NCBI GenBank assembly: GCA_023433925.1
Contig: JAEYTO010000113.1
Location: 1 to 53,382, forward strand
Source of the DNA: Pseudomonadota bacterium
Lineage (GTDB): Bacteria > Desulfobacterota > Desulfovibrionia > Desulfovibrionales > Desulfovibrionaceae
DNA: 53,382 nucleotides
Reading direction: 5' to 3'
Positions within the stretch are counted from its first letter, which is position 1; each line of letters begins with the position of its first letter. Positions 8,641 to 16,346 of the stretch are shown here, in pieces. The translations under genes and the position numbers were made by a program. The notes beneath the pieces are model-generated. The model worked only from the letters and a program-made list of their open reading frames with translations, did no database searches and was not told where the DNA came from.

Positions 8641-8688
8641 TGCCCCTGCCGGGAGAGAGTCCGAGAGAGGGCGGCGCCCTCTCTCGGG
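8641..8688 (-). repeat. Extragenic hairpin element, copy D
   Basis: On the minus strand, CCCGAGAGAGGGC pairs with GCCCTCTCTCGG and is followed by ACTCTCTCCCGGCAGGGGCA. This copy is shorter in its second half. It begins 16 bases after the stop of the PaaK-like ligase gene. Confidence 0.5.
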
Positions 8689-8704
8689 TTAAGTGCCAAG
8701 TGCC

Positions 8705-9970
8705 CTAATCCCACTTGCGTTTGTCCTCGATGGGACGGATCTGCGGCGGCAGCGTTCCGGGAGCCAGGACCTTCAGTTCGGGACGGAGCTTGATCCTCTC
8801 CCGGAAGGTGTGCAGCAGCTCGTCCTGACGCTTGAAGTTGGAGGCCTCGATGAACAGCTCCATCTCGTCGATGCCTTCGGGGTTGGTGACCACGATCTGC
8901 CAGCGCTTGATGTCCTCGAAGCTGGACATGACCTGCTCGACCTGGTGCGGGTAGACGAACATGCCCTTGATGCGGGCCGTGGTGTCCACGCGGCCCACGA
9001 TGTTGCCCAGGCGCGGCGTGGAGCGGCCGCAGGCGCACGGGCCGCGGTCGATGTAGGACAGGTCGCCGGTGGCCAGGCGGATGAGCGGGTAGGTCTTGTT
9101 GAAGGCCGTGACCACGATCTCGCCCACCTCGCCGTCCTTGAGCGGGATGCCCGTGTCCGGATGGCAGATCTCGACGTAGGCGCGGTTGCTGATGTGCAGG
9201 CCGGTCTTGTGGAAGCACTCGTAGCCGATGCAGCCCACGTCGGCCGTGCCGTAGCCCTGGCGCATGATGCAGTCGAACTTCTTCTCGATCTGCGAGCGCA
9301 TCTTCTCGGAGAACTTCTCGCCCGTGACGAAGGCGACCTCCATGAAGAGGTCCTTGCGCAGGTTGAGACCCATCTCCTCGGCCTTCTGGGCCAGGTGCAT
9401 GAGATAGCTCGGCGTGCCGATGTAGCCGGTCACGCGCAGCTTCTGCATGATGTCGAGCTGGCTGTTCGTGTTGCCAGGCCCGGCCGGCACCACGGCGCAG
9501 GCGAGGTTCCGGAGCGGCTCCTCGAACATGAGCCCGGCGGGCGCCAGGTGGTAGTTGAAGGTGATCTGGGCCACGTCGCCGGAGCGGAAGCCGCAGGCAT
9601 AGAAGCCCTCGGTCCAGCCCCAGTAGTCGTCGGCGCGGTCCTCGGGGTCGAAGATCGGGCCGGGCGACAGGAACACGCGGCGCAACTCGCCGAGATCCTT
9701 GGTCAGCAGGCCGCCCAGACGCGGGCCCATGGACTGAAGGAAGATGAGCTCCTTCTTCTTGAGGATGGGGATGTGCTTGAGGTCGGACAGGTTCTTGAAC
9801 TTGTCCACGTGGAACTGCGCGCGGTCGAAGCGCTTCTTCACGTCCTCGGAGTAGCGGTAGGCGTAGGACAGGAGGTCCTTGAGCTGGATGAGCGAGTACT
9901 GGTTGCGCTCGCCGGCGTCGAGCACCTCGCGGCGCGAGTAGATGCCTTCAGTGCGGTCTTTGCGGGTCAT
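8705..9970 (-). CDS. Phenylacetate-CoA ligase family (PaaK-like) AMP-forming ligase
   Basis: A 421-residue ANL-superfamily enzyme. YIGTPSYLMHLAQ and RQGYGTADVGCIGYEC (adenylate binding) are typical of PaaK. So are YPLIRLATGDL with the cysteine pair PCACGRSTPRL, GRVDTTARIKGMFVYP and the C-terminal PAF-acetyltransferase-like domain. Such ligases convert aryl acids to CoA thioesters with ATP; the substrate here cannot be told from sequence. The gene has its own strong promoter at 10024-10052 and AGGGGGC upstream of its ATG. It looks monocistronic and ends at a hairpin element. Confidence 0.88.
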   Translation of the reverse strand: MTRKDRTEGIYSRREVLDAGERNQYSLIQLKDLLSYAYRYSEDVKKRFDRAQFHVDKFKNLSDLKHIPILKKKELIFLQSMGPRLGGLLTKDLGELRRVFLSPGPIFDPEDRADDYWGWTEGFYACGFRSGDVAQITFNYHLAPAGLMFEEPLRNLACAVVPAGPGNTNSQLDIMQKLRVTGYIGTPSYLMHLAQKAEEMGLNLRKDLFMEVAFVTGEKFSEKMRSQIEKKFDCIMRQGYGTADVGCIGYECFHKTGLHISNRAYVEICHPDTGIPLKDGEVGEIVVTAFNKTYPLIRLATGDLSYIDRGPCACGRSTPRLGNIVGRVDTTARIKGMFVYPHQVEQVMSSFEDIKRWQIVVTNPEGIDEMELFIEASNFKRQDELLHTFRERIKLRPELKVLAPGTLPPQIRPIEDKRKWD

Positions 9971-10023
9971 GTATGGCCGCCCCCTTTGGGAAGTCTGCGT
10001 GTATTGAGTTACAATGCCGTTAC

Positions 10024-10052
10024 TTTATACCGACGGTGCGATAATAAATCAA
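10024..10052 (-). promoter_or_regulatory. Sigma-70 promoter for the PaaK-like ligase
   Basis: On the minus strand TTGATT (10052-10047) and TATAAA (10029-10024) are separated by exactly 17 bases, within an AT-rich island in GC-rich DNA. It lies about 50 bases upstream of the ligase start. Confidence 0.75.
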
Positions 10053-10098
10053 GCTTTTCTAAAAATGCTCATGAATTACATGAGGATGTCCGACCAGA

Positions 10099-11118
10099 TC
10101 AGCCCAGACCGCGGCTGTCGTCCAGCTCGTCGGCCGTGTCCGGGCAGCCGTCCGGACAGGCCGCGCCCCGAGCGTCCGGCGCGGAGGCCGGGCCGGAAGC
10201 AGGCTCTTCGGCCGGGCACGCGGCCGTCTCCAGGCCCTGCCCTCCGGCAACGGCCTTCCCCGCGAACTCGTCGGCTCCATCGGTATTGGCTGCTTCATCC
10301 GTTCCGGCCTCATCCGCCTTGCCGGGCTCCTCGACGACGAGCTTGTGCCACGACTCCTGCGCGCGGGCGAAGACGAGGAAGCCCGTGTGGGCCACCATGC
10401 GGTCCTCGGGCCGCAGCCGGTCGGCCACGGGCTTGTAGCGCCGCAGGAAGATCTCCAGCGCCTCGATGTCGGCGAAAGGACCGGCGTCCAGGGCCCTGAT
10501 CAGCTCGCTGACCTGGTTCACGGTGGGCACGAGGAAGCCGAGGGGCGCGCCCGGCTTGACCGCCTCGGGGATGCGCGAGACGTACTCCTCGGGCGTGCGC
10601 ACATCGAGGAACAGGGCGTCGGCCGGCTCGGGGCAGCCGAAGCCCTCGGCAATGTCCTTCTCCACGTGCACCACGCGGCCGTCGTCCAGCCCGGCCCAGG
10701 CCAGGTTGCGGGCGTTGAGCTTGAGGAACTCGGGCCTGCGCTCGTGGGTGTACACGCGCCCGTGCGGCCCCACGAACCAGGCCAGGGCCACGGTCAGGCT
10801 CCCGGAGCCGCAGCCGGCCTCGATGACCGTCATGCCCGGCCCGATGCCGAGCTTCATGACAAGGTAGCCGATCTCCTTGGGATAGATGATCTGAGTCTGA
10901 CGCTTGACGCCCTTGACCATGTCGTAGAGCGTGGGCTTCACGATGCTGTACGGACGGCCGAGGTGCGTCTTGACCGTGCGGCCGAAGCCGGCCTCGGCCA
11001 CCTGGGCCATGGGCAGGATTCCGTCGCCCGTGTGCAGACTGTCGGCAGGGTTCATTTTGCGCAGGTAGCGCTTGCCTTTGGGGCTGACAAGCAGTACCAG
11101 TTCGCCAGGCTTGAGCAT
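10099..11118 (-). CDS. trmI: tRNA (adenine-58-N1)-methyltransferase TrmI
   Basis: A 339-residue SAM-dependent methyltransferase that makes m1A58 in the T-loop of tRNAs. The SAM-binding motif VIEAGCGSGSLTVALAW, the preceding IYPKEIGYLVMKLGI and the downstream LFLDVRTPEEY match the TrmI/Gcd14 family. The catalytic core ends near residue 265. After that comes a tail of about 75 residues, very rich in Ala, Glu, Asp and Pro with four cysteines, that the family normally lacks. GGAGG precedes the ATG, and a TTGACA-containing promoter sits 27-55 bases upstream of the start. Confidence 0.9.
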   Translation of the reverse strand: MLKPGELVLLVSPKGKRYLRKMNPADSLHTGDGILPMAQVAEAGFGRTVKTHLGRPYSIVKPTLYDMVKGVKRQTQIIYPKEIGYLVMKLGIGPGMTVIEAGCGSGSLTVALAWFVGPHGRVYTHERRPEFLKLNARNLAWAGLDDGRVVHVEKDIAEGFGCPEPADALFLDVRTPEEYVSRIPEAVKPGAPLGFLVPTVNQVSELIRALDAGPFADIEALEIFLRRYKPVADRLRPEDRMVAHTGFLVFARAQESWHKLVVEEPGKADEAGTDEAANTDGADEFAGKAVAGGQGLETAACPAEEPASGPASAPDARGAACPDGCPDTADELDDSRGLG

Positions 11119-11144
11119 GGGGTGACCTCCGGAAAAGCTGTTGT

Positions 11145-11173
11145 CTGGTAGTCGCGGCCACTCCCCCTGTCAA
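11145..11173 (-). promoter_or_regulatory. Putative trmI promoter
   Basis: A perfect TTGACA (11173-11168) lies 17 bases from TACCAG (11150-11145), a weak -10 matching the consensus at only three positions. It sits in the short divergent interval between trmI and the radical SAM gene. Confidence 0.5.
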
Positions 11174-11201
11174 GAATCTATGATGTCCATTGAACTTCCC
11201 T

Positions 11202-12161
11202 ATGCGCTATAGATACGTCTTCGGACCCGTGGTTTCCGGCCGCCTGGGCCTGTCCCTTGGCCTGGACCTCACGGCCGCGCCCATCTGCTCCATGGACTGC
11301 CTGTACTGCGAGGTGGGCCGCACGGCCGTGCTGACCACGGAGCGCAAGGCCTACGTGCCGGCCAAGGCCATCCTGGCCGAGCTGGCGCACTGGCGGGAGC
11401 ACGTGGGCCGACCCGTGGACGCGGTGACCCTGGGCGGCTCGGGCGAGCCCCTGCTGAACACCGAGTTCGGCGAGGTCATCCGCGGGGCCAAGGCCATCAT
11501 GCCCGCCACGCCCGTGGCCGTGCTCACCAACTCGACCATGCTCGTGGCCCCCGAGGTGCGCCGGGAGCTGACCCAGGCCGACATCGTCCTGCCGTCCCTG
11601 GACTCGCTCGTGGACGAGGAGTTCGCTTCCATCAACCGGCCCGCGCCCGGCATCGGCCCGCTGGCCGTGGCCGAGGCCCTCGTGGCTTTCCGCCGGGAGT
11701 TCGCCGGCCGCATCTACCTCGAAGTGCTCCTCGTGGCCGGGATCAACGACAGCGAGGAGAACCTGAAGCGACTCAAGGCCTTCATGCCCAGGCTCGCGCC
11801 CGAGCGCGTGGACGTGGTGACGCTCAGCCGGCCCGGCGCCTACGCCGAGGCCAGGGCGGTCCCGCGCGAGACCCTGGAGCGCTGGCGGCGCGAACTGGGG
11901 GCCGTGGCGGTCCAGGCGCACGCACGGACGGATGCTCCTTCACAGGCCAACCGGTTGACGAAACAGGAAATCCAGGAGATAGTTCAAAATTCCGTGCGAC
12001 GCAGACCGCAAACGGCGGCGCAGATCGCACTGGCCACGGGCCTGCCCGCCGAGCGCGTGCGCGAGGCCCTGGACGAATTGCATGGAACGGGCGGCGTCCG
12101 CGCCATCTCGGCCCCCGAGGGGGACGAGGGCGGACCCTACTTCGCCGCTGGCCGCAGATAG
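11202..12161 (+). CDS. Radical SAM protein of unknown function
   Basis: A 319-residue radical SAM enzyme. The cluster motif CSMDCLYC (CxxxCxxC) lies at about residues 28-35 and the glycine-rich SAM motif VTLGGSGEPLLN follows. The opening MRYRYVFGPVVSGRLGLSLG is shared by a widespread family of uncharacterised radical SAM proteins, and it fixes the ATG at 11202 although no good Shine-Dalgarno precedes it. After about residue 230 the protein continues into a helical C-terminal region that looks like a winged helix (LTKQEIQEIVQNSVRRRP, AAQIALATGLPAERVREAL), so it may also bind nucleic acid. The substrate is unknown. Confidence 0.85.
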   Translation: MRYRYVFGPVVSGRLGLSLGLDLTAAPICSMDCLYCEVGRTAVLTTERKAYVPAKAILAELAHWREHVGRPVDAVTLGGSGEPLLNTEFGEVIRGAKAIMPATPVAVLTNSTMLVAPEVRRELTQADIVLPSLDSLVDEEFASINRPAPGIGPLAVAEALVAFRREFAGRIYLEVLLVAGINDSEENLKRLKAFMPRLAPERVDVVTLSRPGAYAEARAVPRETLERWRRELGAVAVQAHARTDAPSQANRLTKQEIQEIVQNSVRRRPQTAAQIALATGLPAERVREALDELHGTGGVRAISAPEGDEGGPYFAAGRR

Positions 12162-12246
12162 GCCACTCATCCCCGGTCCTGTATGGGCCGCGAGGATCCG
12201 CCCGCGTTCTTTCCCAAAAATTTCTTTCCAAGGACAACGGAGAACA

Positions 12247-13710
12247 ATGGCTTCAGCGAAGACTAAACGCAAGATGTTCATCAGCGTCCTGCCCGACGAG
12301 CAGATCGAGCTCGTGCTGGCCGAGGACGCCAAGATCCAGGAGTACTACGTCGAGCTTCTGCACCAGGCCAAGACCAAGGGCAACATCTACAAGGGCGTCA
12401 TCCACAACGTGGACGCCGGCCTCCAGGCCGCCTTCATCAATTACGGCGCCAAGAAGAACGGCTTCCTGCAGATCGACGAAGTTCACCCCGAGTACTACCA
12501 GGGCGGCTACCAGGTCCTCAAGGGCAACCGCTTCCCGCTCATCCAGACCGTGCTCAAGCCCGGCCAGGAGCTGCTCGTGCAGGTGGTCAAGGAGCCCACG
12601 GGCACCAAGGGCGCCTTCATGACGACCTACCTGTCCCTGCCCGGCCGCTACTTCGTTCTCACGCCCGGCCGCGAGCAGCTCGGCATATCGCGCAAGATCG
12701 AGGACGAGGAGGAGCGCAAGCGCCTCAAGGAGATCGTCGAGTCCATGCAGCCCGGCGAGGGCCTGGGGCTCATCGTGCGCACGGTCAGCTCCGCCGAGAC
12801 CAAGACGAACCTGGACAAGGATGTGCAATACCTCAAGCGCTTGTGGAAAGAGATCCGCAAGCGCGGCGCCACGGCCGAAACGCCCTCGCTCATCTACCAG
12901 GAAATGGAGCTCTCCTCGCGGGCCGTGCGCGACTATCTCACGGCCGACGTGTCCGAGATCTGGGTCGACGACGAGGACACGGCCAAGCAGGTCGAGGAGC
13001 TGGTCGGCATCGTCTTCCCCAGGCGCCAGAACATGATCAAGGTGCACGCGGACCACGAGATGTCGCTCTTCGACCGCTTCAACCTCACGCGCCAGCTCGA
13101 CCAGATCTACGGGCGCACCGTGAACCTGCCCTCGGGCGGCCAGATCGTCATCGACCACGCCGAGGCCCTCACGGCCATCGACATCAACTCCGGCCGCACC
13201 GGCGGCAAGAAGAACTTCAAGGACCTGGCCCTCAAGAGCAACCTGGAGGCGGCCGAGGAGATCGCCCGCCAGCTCAGGCTGCGCGACATCGGCGGCCAGA
13301 TCGTGGTCGACTTCATCGAGATGAAGGACAAGAACCACGTCCGGGAGGTCGAGAAGGTCATGCGCACGGCCATCAAGGGCGACCGCGCGCGCACCGACGT
13401 CGGCCGCATCTCGCGCTTCGGGCTCATGGAGCTCGTGCGCCAGCGCATGGGCGTGTCGGCCATCTCCCAGAGCAACGAGCCCTGCCCCTGCTGCAAGGGC
13501 TCGGGCATCAGGCGCAACATGGAGTGGCAGTCCATGCAGGCCCTCAAGGAGATCTACCGCAAGCTGCGCGGCCACAAGACCGGCGAGCCCTTCGAGTATG
13601 CCGCCGCTTCGGCCGAGGTGGCCCGCCATCTGCTCAACGAGAAGCGCGCCATGCTCCAGGAGCTGGAGGAGAAGTTCGGCGCGCACGTGCGCGTGACCTG
13701 GGCGCAATAG
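12247..13710 (+). CDS. rng: Ribonuclease E/G family protein, RNase G-like
   Basis: A 487-residue endoribonuclease that cleaves single-stranded AU-rich RNA in rRNA maturation and mRNA decay. It begins with the S1-like RNA-binding domain (about residues 35-120, IYKGVIHNVDAGLQAAFINYG). It continues through the 5'-sensor and DNase I-like catalytic region with ALTAIDINSGRTGG and GGQIVVDFIEMKD, and ends with the zinc-link CPCCKGSG. The length fits RNase G rather than RNase E, since there is no long scaffold tail. GGAG precedes the ATG at 12247. A perfect terminator lies about 75 bases behind the stop. RNase J is also encoded in this window (51541). Confidence 0.93.
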   Translation: MASAKTKRKMFISVLPDEQIELVLAEDAKIQEYYVELLHQAKTKGNIYKGVIHNVDAGLQAAFINYGAKKNGFLQIDEVHPEYYQGGYQVLKGNRFPLIQTVLKPGQELLVQVVKEPTGTKGAFMTTYLSLPGRYFVLTPGREQLGISRKIEDEEERKRLKEIVESMQPGEGLGLIVRTVSSAETKTNLDKDVQYLKRLWKEIRKRGATAETPSLIYQEMELSSRAVRDYLTADVSEIWVDDEDTAKQVEELVGIVFPRRQNMIKVHADHEMSLFDRFNLTRQLDQIYGRTVNLPSGGQIVIDHAEALTAIDINSGRTGGKKNFKDLALKSNLEAAEEIARQLRLRDIGGQIVVDFIEMKDKNHVREVEKVMRTAIKGDRARTDVGRISRFGLMELVRQRMGVSAISQSNEPCPCCKGSGIRRNMEWQSMQALKEIYRKLRGHKTGEPFEYAAASAEVARHLLNEKRAMLQELEEKFGAHVRVTWAQ

Positions 13711-13783
13711 GAATGCGGGGGAAGGGAAAACTTCTTATGTAGCCCCGGTCAATGACCAATTCCCGAGATTTCATCCTCTTCCC

Positions 13784-13818
13784 GGGGTGGCGCGATGCAG
13801 CGCCACCCCATTGTTTTT
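13784..13818 (+). terminator. Rho-independent terminator of rng
   Basis: A perfect 10-bp stem GGGGTGGCGC/GCGCCACCCC with a 6-base loop is followed by ATTGTTTTT. Confidence 0.92.
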
Positions 13819-13986
13819 AATGCATTTTATTATTCGCGCCTGGTGCGCCAAGCACCGATCCGGTACACAGAGCAGACGCGCCATTTCTTGAAGGCCGCCG
13901 TGTGCGGCAAGCCCTGCTTCCACCGGCAAGCCCACAATCCTCAGGCAGACTACGCAACAGATTAATATCAATCATTAAATTAACTA

Positions 13987-14060
13987 TTGCCGCCGACGAT
14001 GGCCACGTATACTTAATCAAGGTAGTCAAAAGTAGCCAAAAAGGACAAGGGGTAGTCGCC
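13987..14060 (+). promoter_or_regulatory. Promoter and possible operator of the RHH/ParE module
   Basis: A TATACT -10 box lies at 14008-14013 in an AT-rich stretch, with no clear -35. Just downstream, TAGTC (14023), TAGCC (14033) and TAGTC (14053) are spaced by 10 and 20 bases. They would lie on the same face of the helix, as ribbon-helix-helix antitoxin operators often do. The 165 bases between the rng terminator and 13987 hold nothing else I can support. Confidence 0.45.
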
Positions 14061-14345
14061 ATGCAAGCAAACACCGTAACATCCGTGAAGCTCCCGCAAT
14101 CCTTGCGGGAAAGAGTAAAAAAACTTGCCGACGCAAGGAAGCAATCAGCCCATATCGTTATGCTGCAAGCCATAGAAAGCTATGTTGATCGGGAAGAAAA
14201 ACGAGAAGCCTTACGGCAAGAAGCGCGGACCGCGCATGATCACTATATGCAGACTGGGCTGCACCTTAGCGGTGAAGAGGTTGACGCTTGGCTTGATGAA
14301 TTAGCCAGGGGCCATGACGTGGAGCCGCCCAAATGCCACGTCTGA
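14061..14345 (+). CDS. RHH (CopG/ParD-like) antitoxin
   Basis: A 94-residue protein. The N-terminal NTVTSVKLPQSLRERVKKLA, followed by SAHIVMLQAIESYVDREEK, is the ribbon-helix-helix DNA-binding pattern with its short N-terminal strand. The remaining acidic segment (SGEEVDAWLDELA) would wrap around the toxin. The ATG at 14061 follows AGGGG eight bases upstream. The gene overlaps the toxin gene by 13 bases. Such antitoxins normally repress their own promoter; the phased TAG repeats just upstream are candidate sites. Confidence 0.85.
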   Translation: MQANTVTSVKLPQSLRERVKKLADARKQSAHIVMLQAIESYVDREEKREALRQEARTAHDHYMQTGLHLSGEEVDAWLDELARGHDVEPPKCHV

Positions 14346-14623
14346 CATGGTCGGACAATGCGCTCCGGGGAATACAGAAGGTTTACAGGTTCCTGGTTGA
14401 CAAAGACATGGACGCGGCCAAGGCCGCGGCAAAGGCCATAAAAAAAGAAGCCGGGATATTGGTCAAGTTTCCGGAAGCTGGAAGGCCCGCCGATGACTTG
14501 GACCCGGAACACCGGGAGTTGCTCATTCCGTTCGGCGGTTCCGGCTATGTCCTTGTTTATGAAGTATATCCCGAATATGTCTTGGTATTGGCGGTAAAAC
14601 ATCAAAAAGAAGTCGGGTACTGA
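14333..14623 (+). CDS. RelE/ParE-family toxin
   Basis: A 96-residue protein of the ParE/RelE fold: LTWSDNALRGIQKVYRFL at the start, then FPEAGRPADDLDPEHRELLIPF and a final YVLVYEVYPEYVLVLAVKHQ strand pair. Length and order match ParE-type toxins, which act on gyrase or on translation; the target cannot be told here. Together with the overlapping upstream RHH gene it forms a type II toxin-antitoxin module, sitting in a lower-GC patch between housekeeping genes. Confidence 0.85.
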   Translation: MPRLTWSDNALRGIQKVYRFLVDKDMDAAKAAAKAIKKEAGILVKFPEAGRPADDLDPEHRELLIPFGGSGYVLVYEVYPEYVLVLAVKHQKEVGY

Positions 14624-14689
14624 CCGCGATAGTCCGGACGGGCATTGCGAGCTTGCCTCATGCCCTACGTGACGGTTATCTCGTGTACA

Positions 14690-15418
14690 ATGATGGACAA
14701 GAAAAAGAATCTGGCGCGCAGGGACGGATCACGGGACGACGTTGAAAGTCGGGCGGTCGTGAGGCTGCTGACCGAAACCCCGCCGGCCGGGGGCGAGGCG
14801 GTGGCGGAAGTCGCAACGCAAGGCGCTCCAGACGTCGCTGTCGAGGAGGCTCCCGAGGCCGGGCAAGCCCATGCCGGCCGCGTGCTCCTGCACATCTGCT
14901 GCGCGCCCTGCGCGGTCTACACGGTGCAGGCCCTCAAGGCCGAGGGCTTCCAGGTCACCGGCCTGTTTTACAATCCCAACATCCACCCGGCGGCCGAGTA
15001 CGTGCGTCGCCGGGACACCCTGCGCCAGTTCGAGGCGGAGTTGGGCATACGGGTAATATACAAGGACGCCGAGTACGACCCGGCCCTGTACTTCCGCGAA
15101 GTGGCCTTCCGCGAGGCCAACCGCTGCTTCCACTGCTACCGCCTGCGCCTGGAGAAGACCCTGTTCATCGCCAAGCGCGGCGAGTTCGACTTCTTCACCA
15201 CCACCCTGCTCTACTCCAAACACCAGAAGCACGACGAGATCGCCGCCTTGGCCCGCGACATGGCCACGGGCTCCAAGGCGAAGTTCCTCTACCGCGACTT
15301 CCGCGCGGGCTGGCAAGAGGGCATCGAGAAGTCCAAGGCCATGGGCATGTACCGGCAGGACTACTGCGGGTGCTTGTACAGCGAGGTGGAGCGGAGGAGG
15401 AAGGATTTGATAAGCTAG
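14690..15418 (+). CDS. queH: Epoxyqueuosine reductase QueH
   Basis: About 242 residues. It catalyses the last step of queuosine synthesis, reducing epoxyqueuosine in tRNA, as the non-cobalamin alternative to QueG. LLHICCAPCAVYTVQAL, FYNPNIHPAAEY, RCFHCYRLRLEKT and QDYCGCLYSE carry the conserved cysteine pairs that hold the Fe-S cluster and a second metal. The core starts about 60 residues in; the N-terminal extension is Ala/Glu-rich and not conserved. The start is uncertain: ATGs at 14660, 14690 and 14693 are all in frame and none has a good ribosome binding site. Confidence 0.9.
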   Translation: MMDKKKNLARRDGSRDDVESRAVVRLLTETPPAGGEAVAEVATQGAPDVAVEEAPEAGQAHAGRVLLHICCAPCAVYTVQALKAEGFQVTGLFYNPNIHPAAEYVRRRDTLRQFEAELGIRVIYKDAEYDPALYFREVAFREANRCFHCYRLRLEKTLFIAKRGEFDFFTTTLLYSKHQKHDEIAALARDMATGSKAKFLYRDFRAGWQEGIEKSKAMGMYRQDYCGCLYSEVERRRKDLIS

Positions 15419-15506
15419 CCACCTAACTATACTGACTATTTTAAATCAAGTATATTTAGATCCAATATGGCTATATAACACACTTATCTCAGGTAAGGAG
15501 TTGTTT

Positions 15507-16256
15507 ATGCCCCCTCTGAGACGAATGACGGTTAACGAAGTGCTTCAAATAAGACATCTAATGAGCACTATGAAAATCGCCACATGTGACTCTTTTGGAC
15601 TTGTAAAGCCTTTAGATATGAACAAACTTGAGTCTGCTGTTAATCGCCAGGCTACTGGCAGCGGTTCGGCTTATAAGTACAATACGGTACCAGAGGTCGG
15701 TGCCACCTTGTTTTATGGCATAGTCATGGCTCATGCTTTTGAGAATGGCAACAAGCGAACTGGAGTGGTTTCCTTACTTGTATTCCTAGATATGAATAAA
15801 CACCTGCTCCTTGATACAACAGAAGATGACATATACGAACTTGCCAGATCAGTAGCTAGTCACGAAATTGAAATAAAAGACAATGGGATTAGAAACTCAG
15901 ACTCGGAAGTATTAGCAATTAATGATTGGATACAGTCTCGAACGCGAGAACGGGTGCTCGGTGACAGACAAATACGATTTAAAGCTTTTCGAGCTATCCT
16001 TGAAGCGTGGGGTTGCACTTTCGAAGATCCTTATAGGAATTTTATTAAAATCCGCCGAGAGTCTCTCAGTGTAAAAATTGGCTATCCGCACACCGATTTT
16101 AATGTAGCTATTAAAGATGTCAAAAAGGCAAGGAAACACTTAAGACTATCTGAACTCGATGGAGTTGATTCCTCCGGCTTTTACGATTTCCATGGGCGTG
16201 TCGATAGCTTTGTAAACCTATACCGCAATCTTCTTAAGCGACTCGCGGATTTATAA
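15507..16256 (+). CDS. Doc/Fic-family protein with extra C-terminal domain
   Basis: A 249-residue protein, much more AT-rich than its neighbours, which suggests recent acquisition. The first 125 residues are Doc-like: the active-site motif HAFENGNKRTG at 76-86 matches HxFx(D/N)GNKR, the site where Fic enzymes transfer AMP or, in Doc, phosphate to EF-Tu. Residues about 155-215 (AFRAILEAWGCTFEDP, then FIKIRR, then KIGYPHTDF, then IKDVKKARKHL) resemble the strand-helix order of a HicA-like RNA-binding fold; this is a weak, by-eye match. AAGGAG lies six bases before the ATG. No Phd-like antitoxin gene is adjacent on either side. Confidence 0.75.
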   Translation: MPPLRRMTVNEVLQIRHLMSTMKIATCDSFGLVKPLDMNKLESAVNRQATGSGSAYKYNTVPEVGATLFYGIVMAHAFENGNKRTGVVSLLVFLDMNKHLLLDTTEDDIYELARSVASHEIEIKDNGIRNSDSEVLAINDWIQSRTRERVLGDRQIRFKAFRAILEAWGCTFEDPYRNFIKIRRESLSVKIGYPHTDFNVAIKDVKKARKHLRLSELDGVDSSGFYDFHGRVDSFVNLYRNLLKRLADL

Positions 16257-16346
16257 AATGAGGCTCGTTGTACTATACTATGAGCCAATCGCCCTTGGCT
16301 ACGGCCTATCCGACCTTATCAAGGCTTCCTCTACGCATAGTCTCTT

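Noticed and set aside
12253..13707. A 484-codon open frame on the minus strand opposite RNase G
   Set aside because: It exists because high G+C and biased codon use keep the opposite strand open. The plus-strand protein has complete RNase G motifs, while this one is repetitive Leu/Ala/Asp/Gly/His without motifs.
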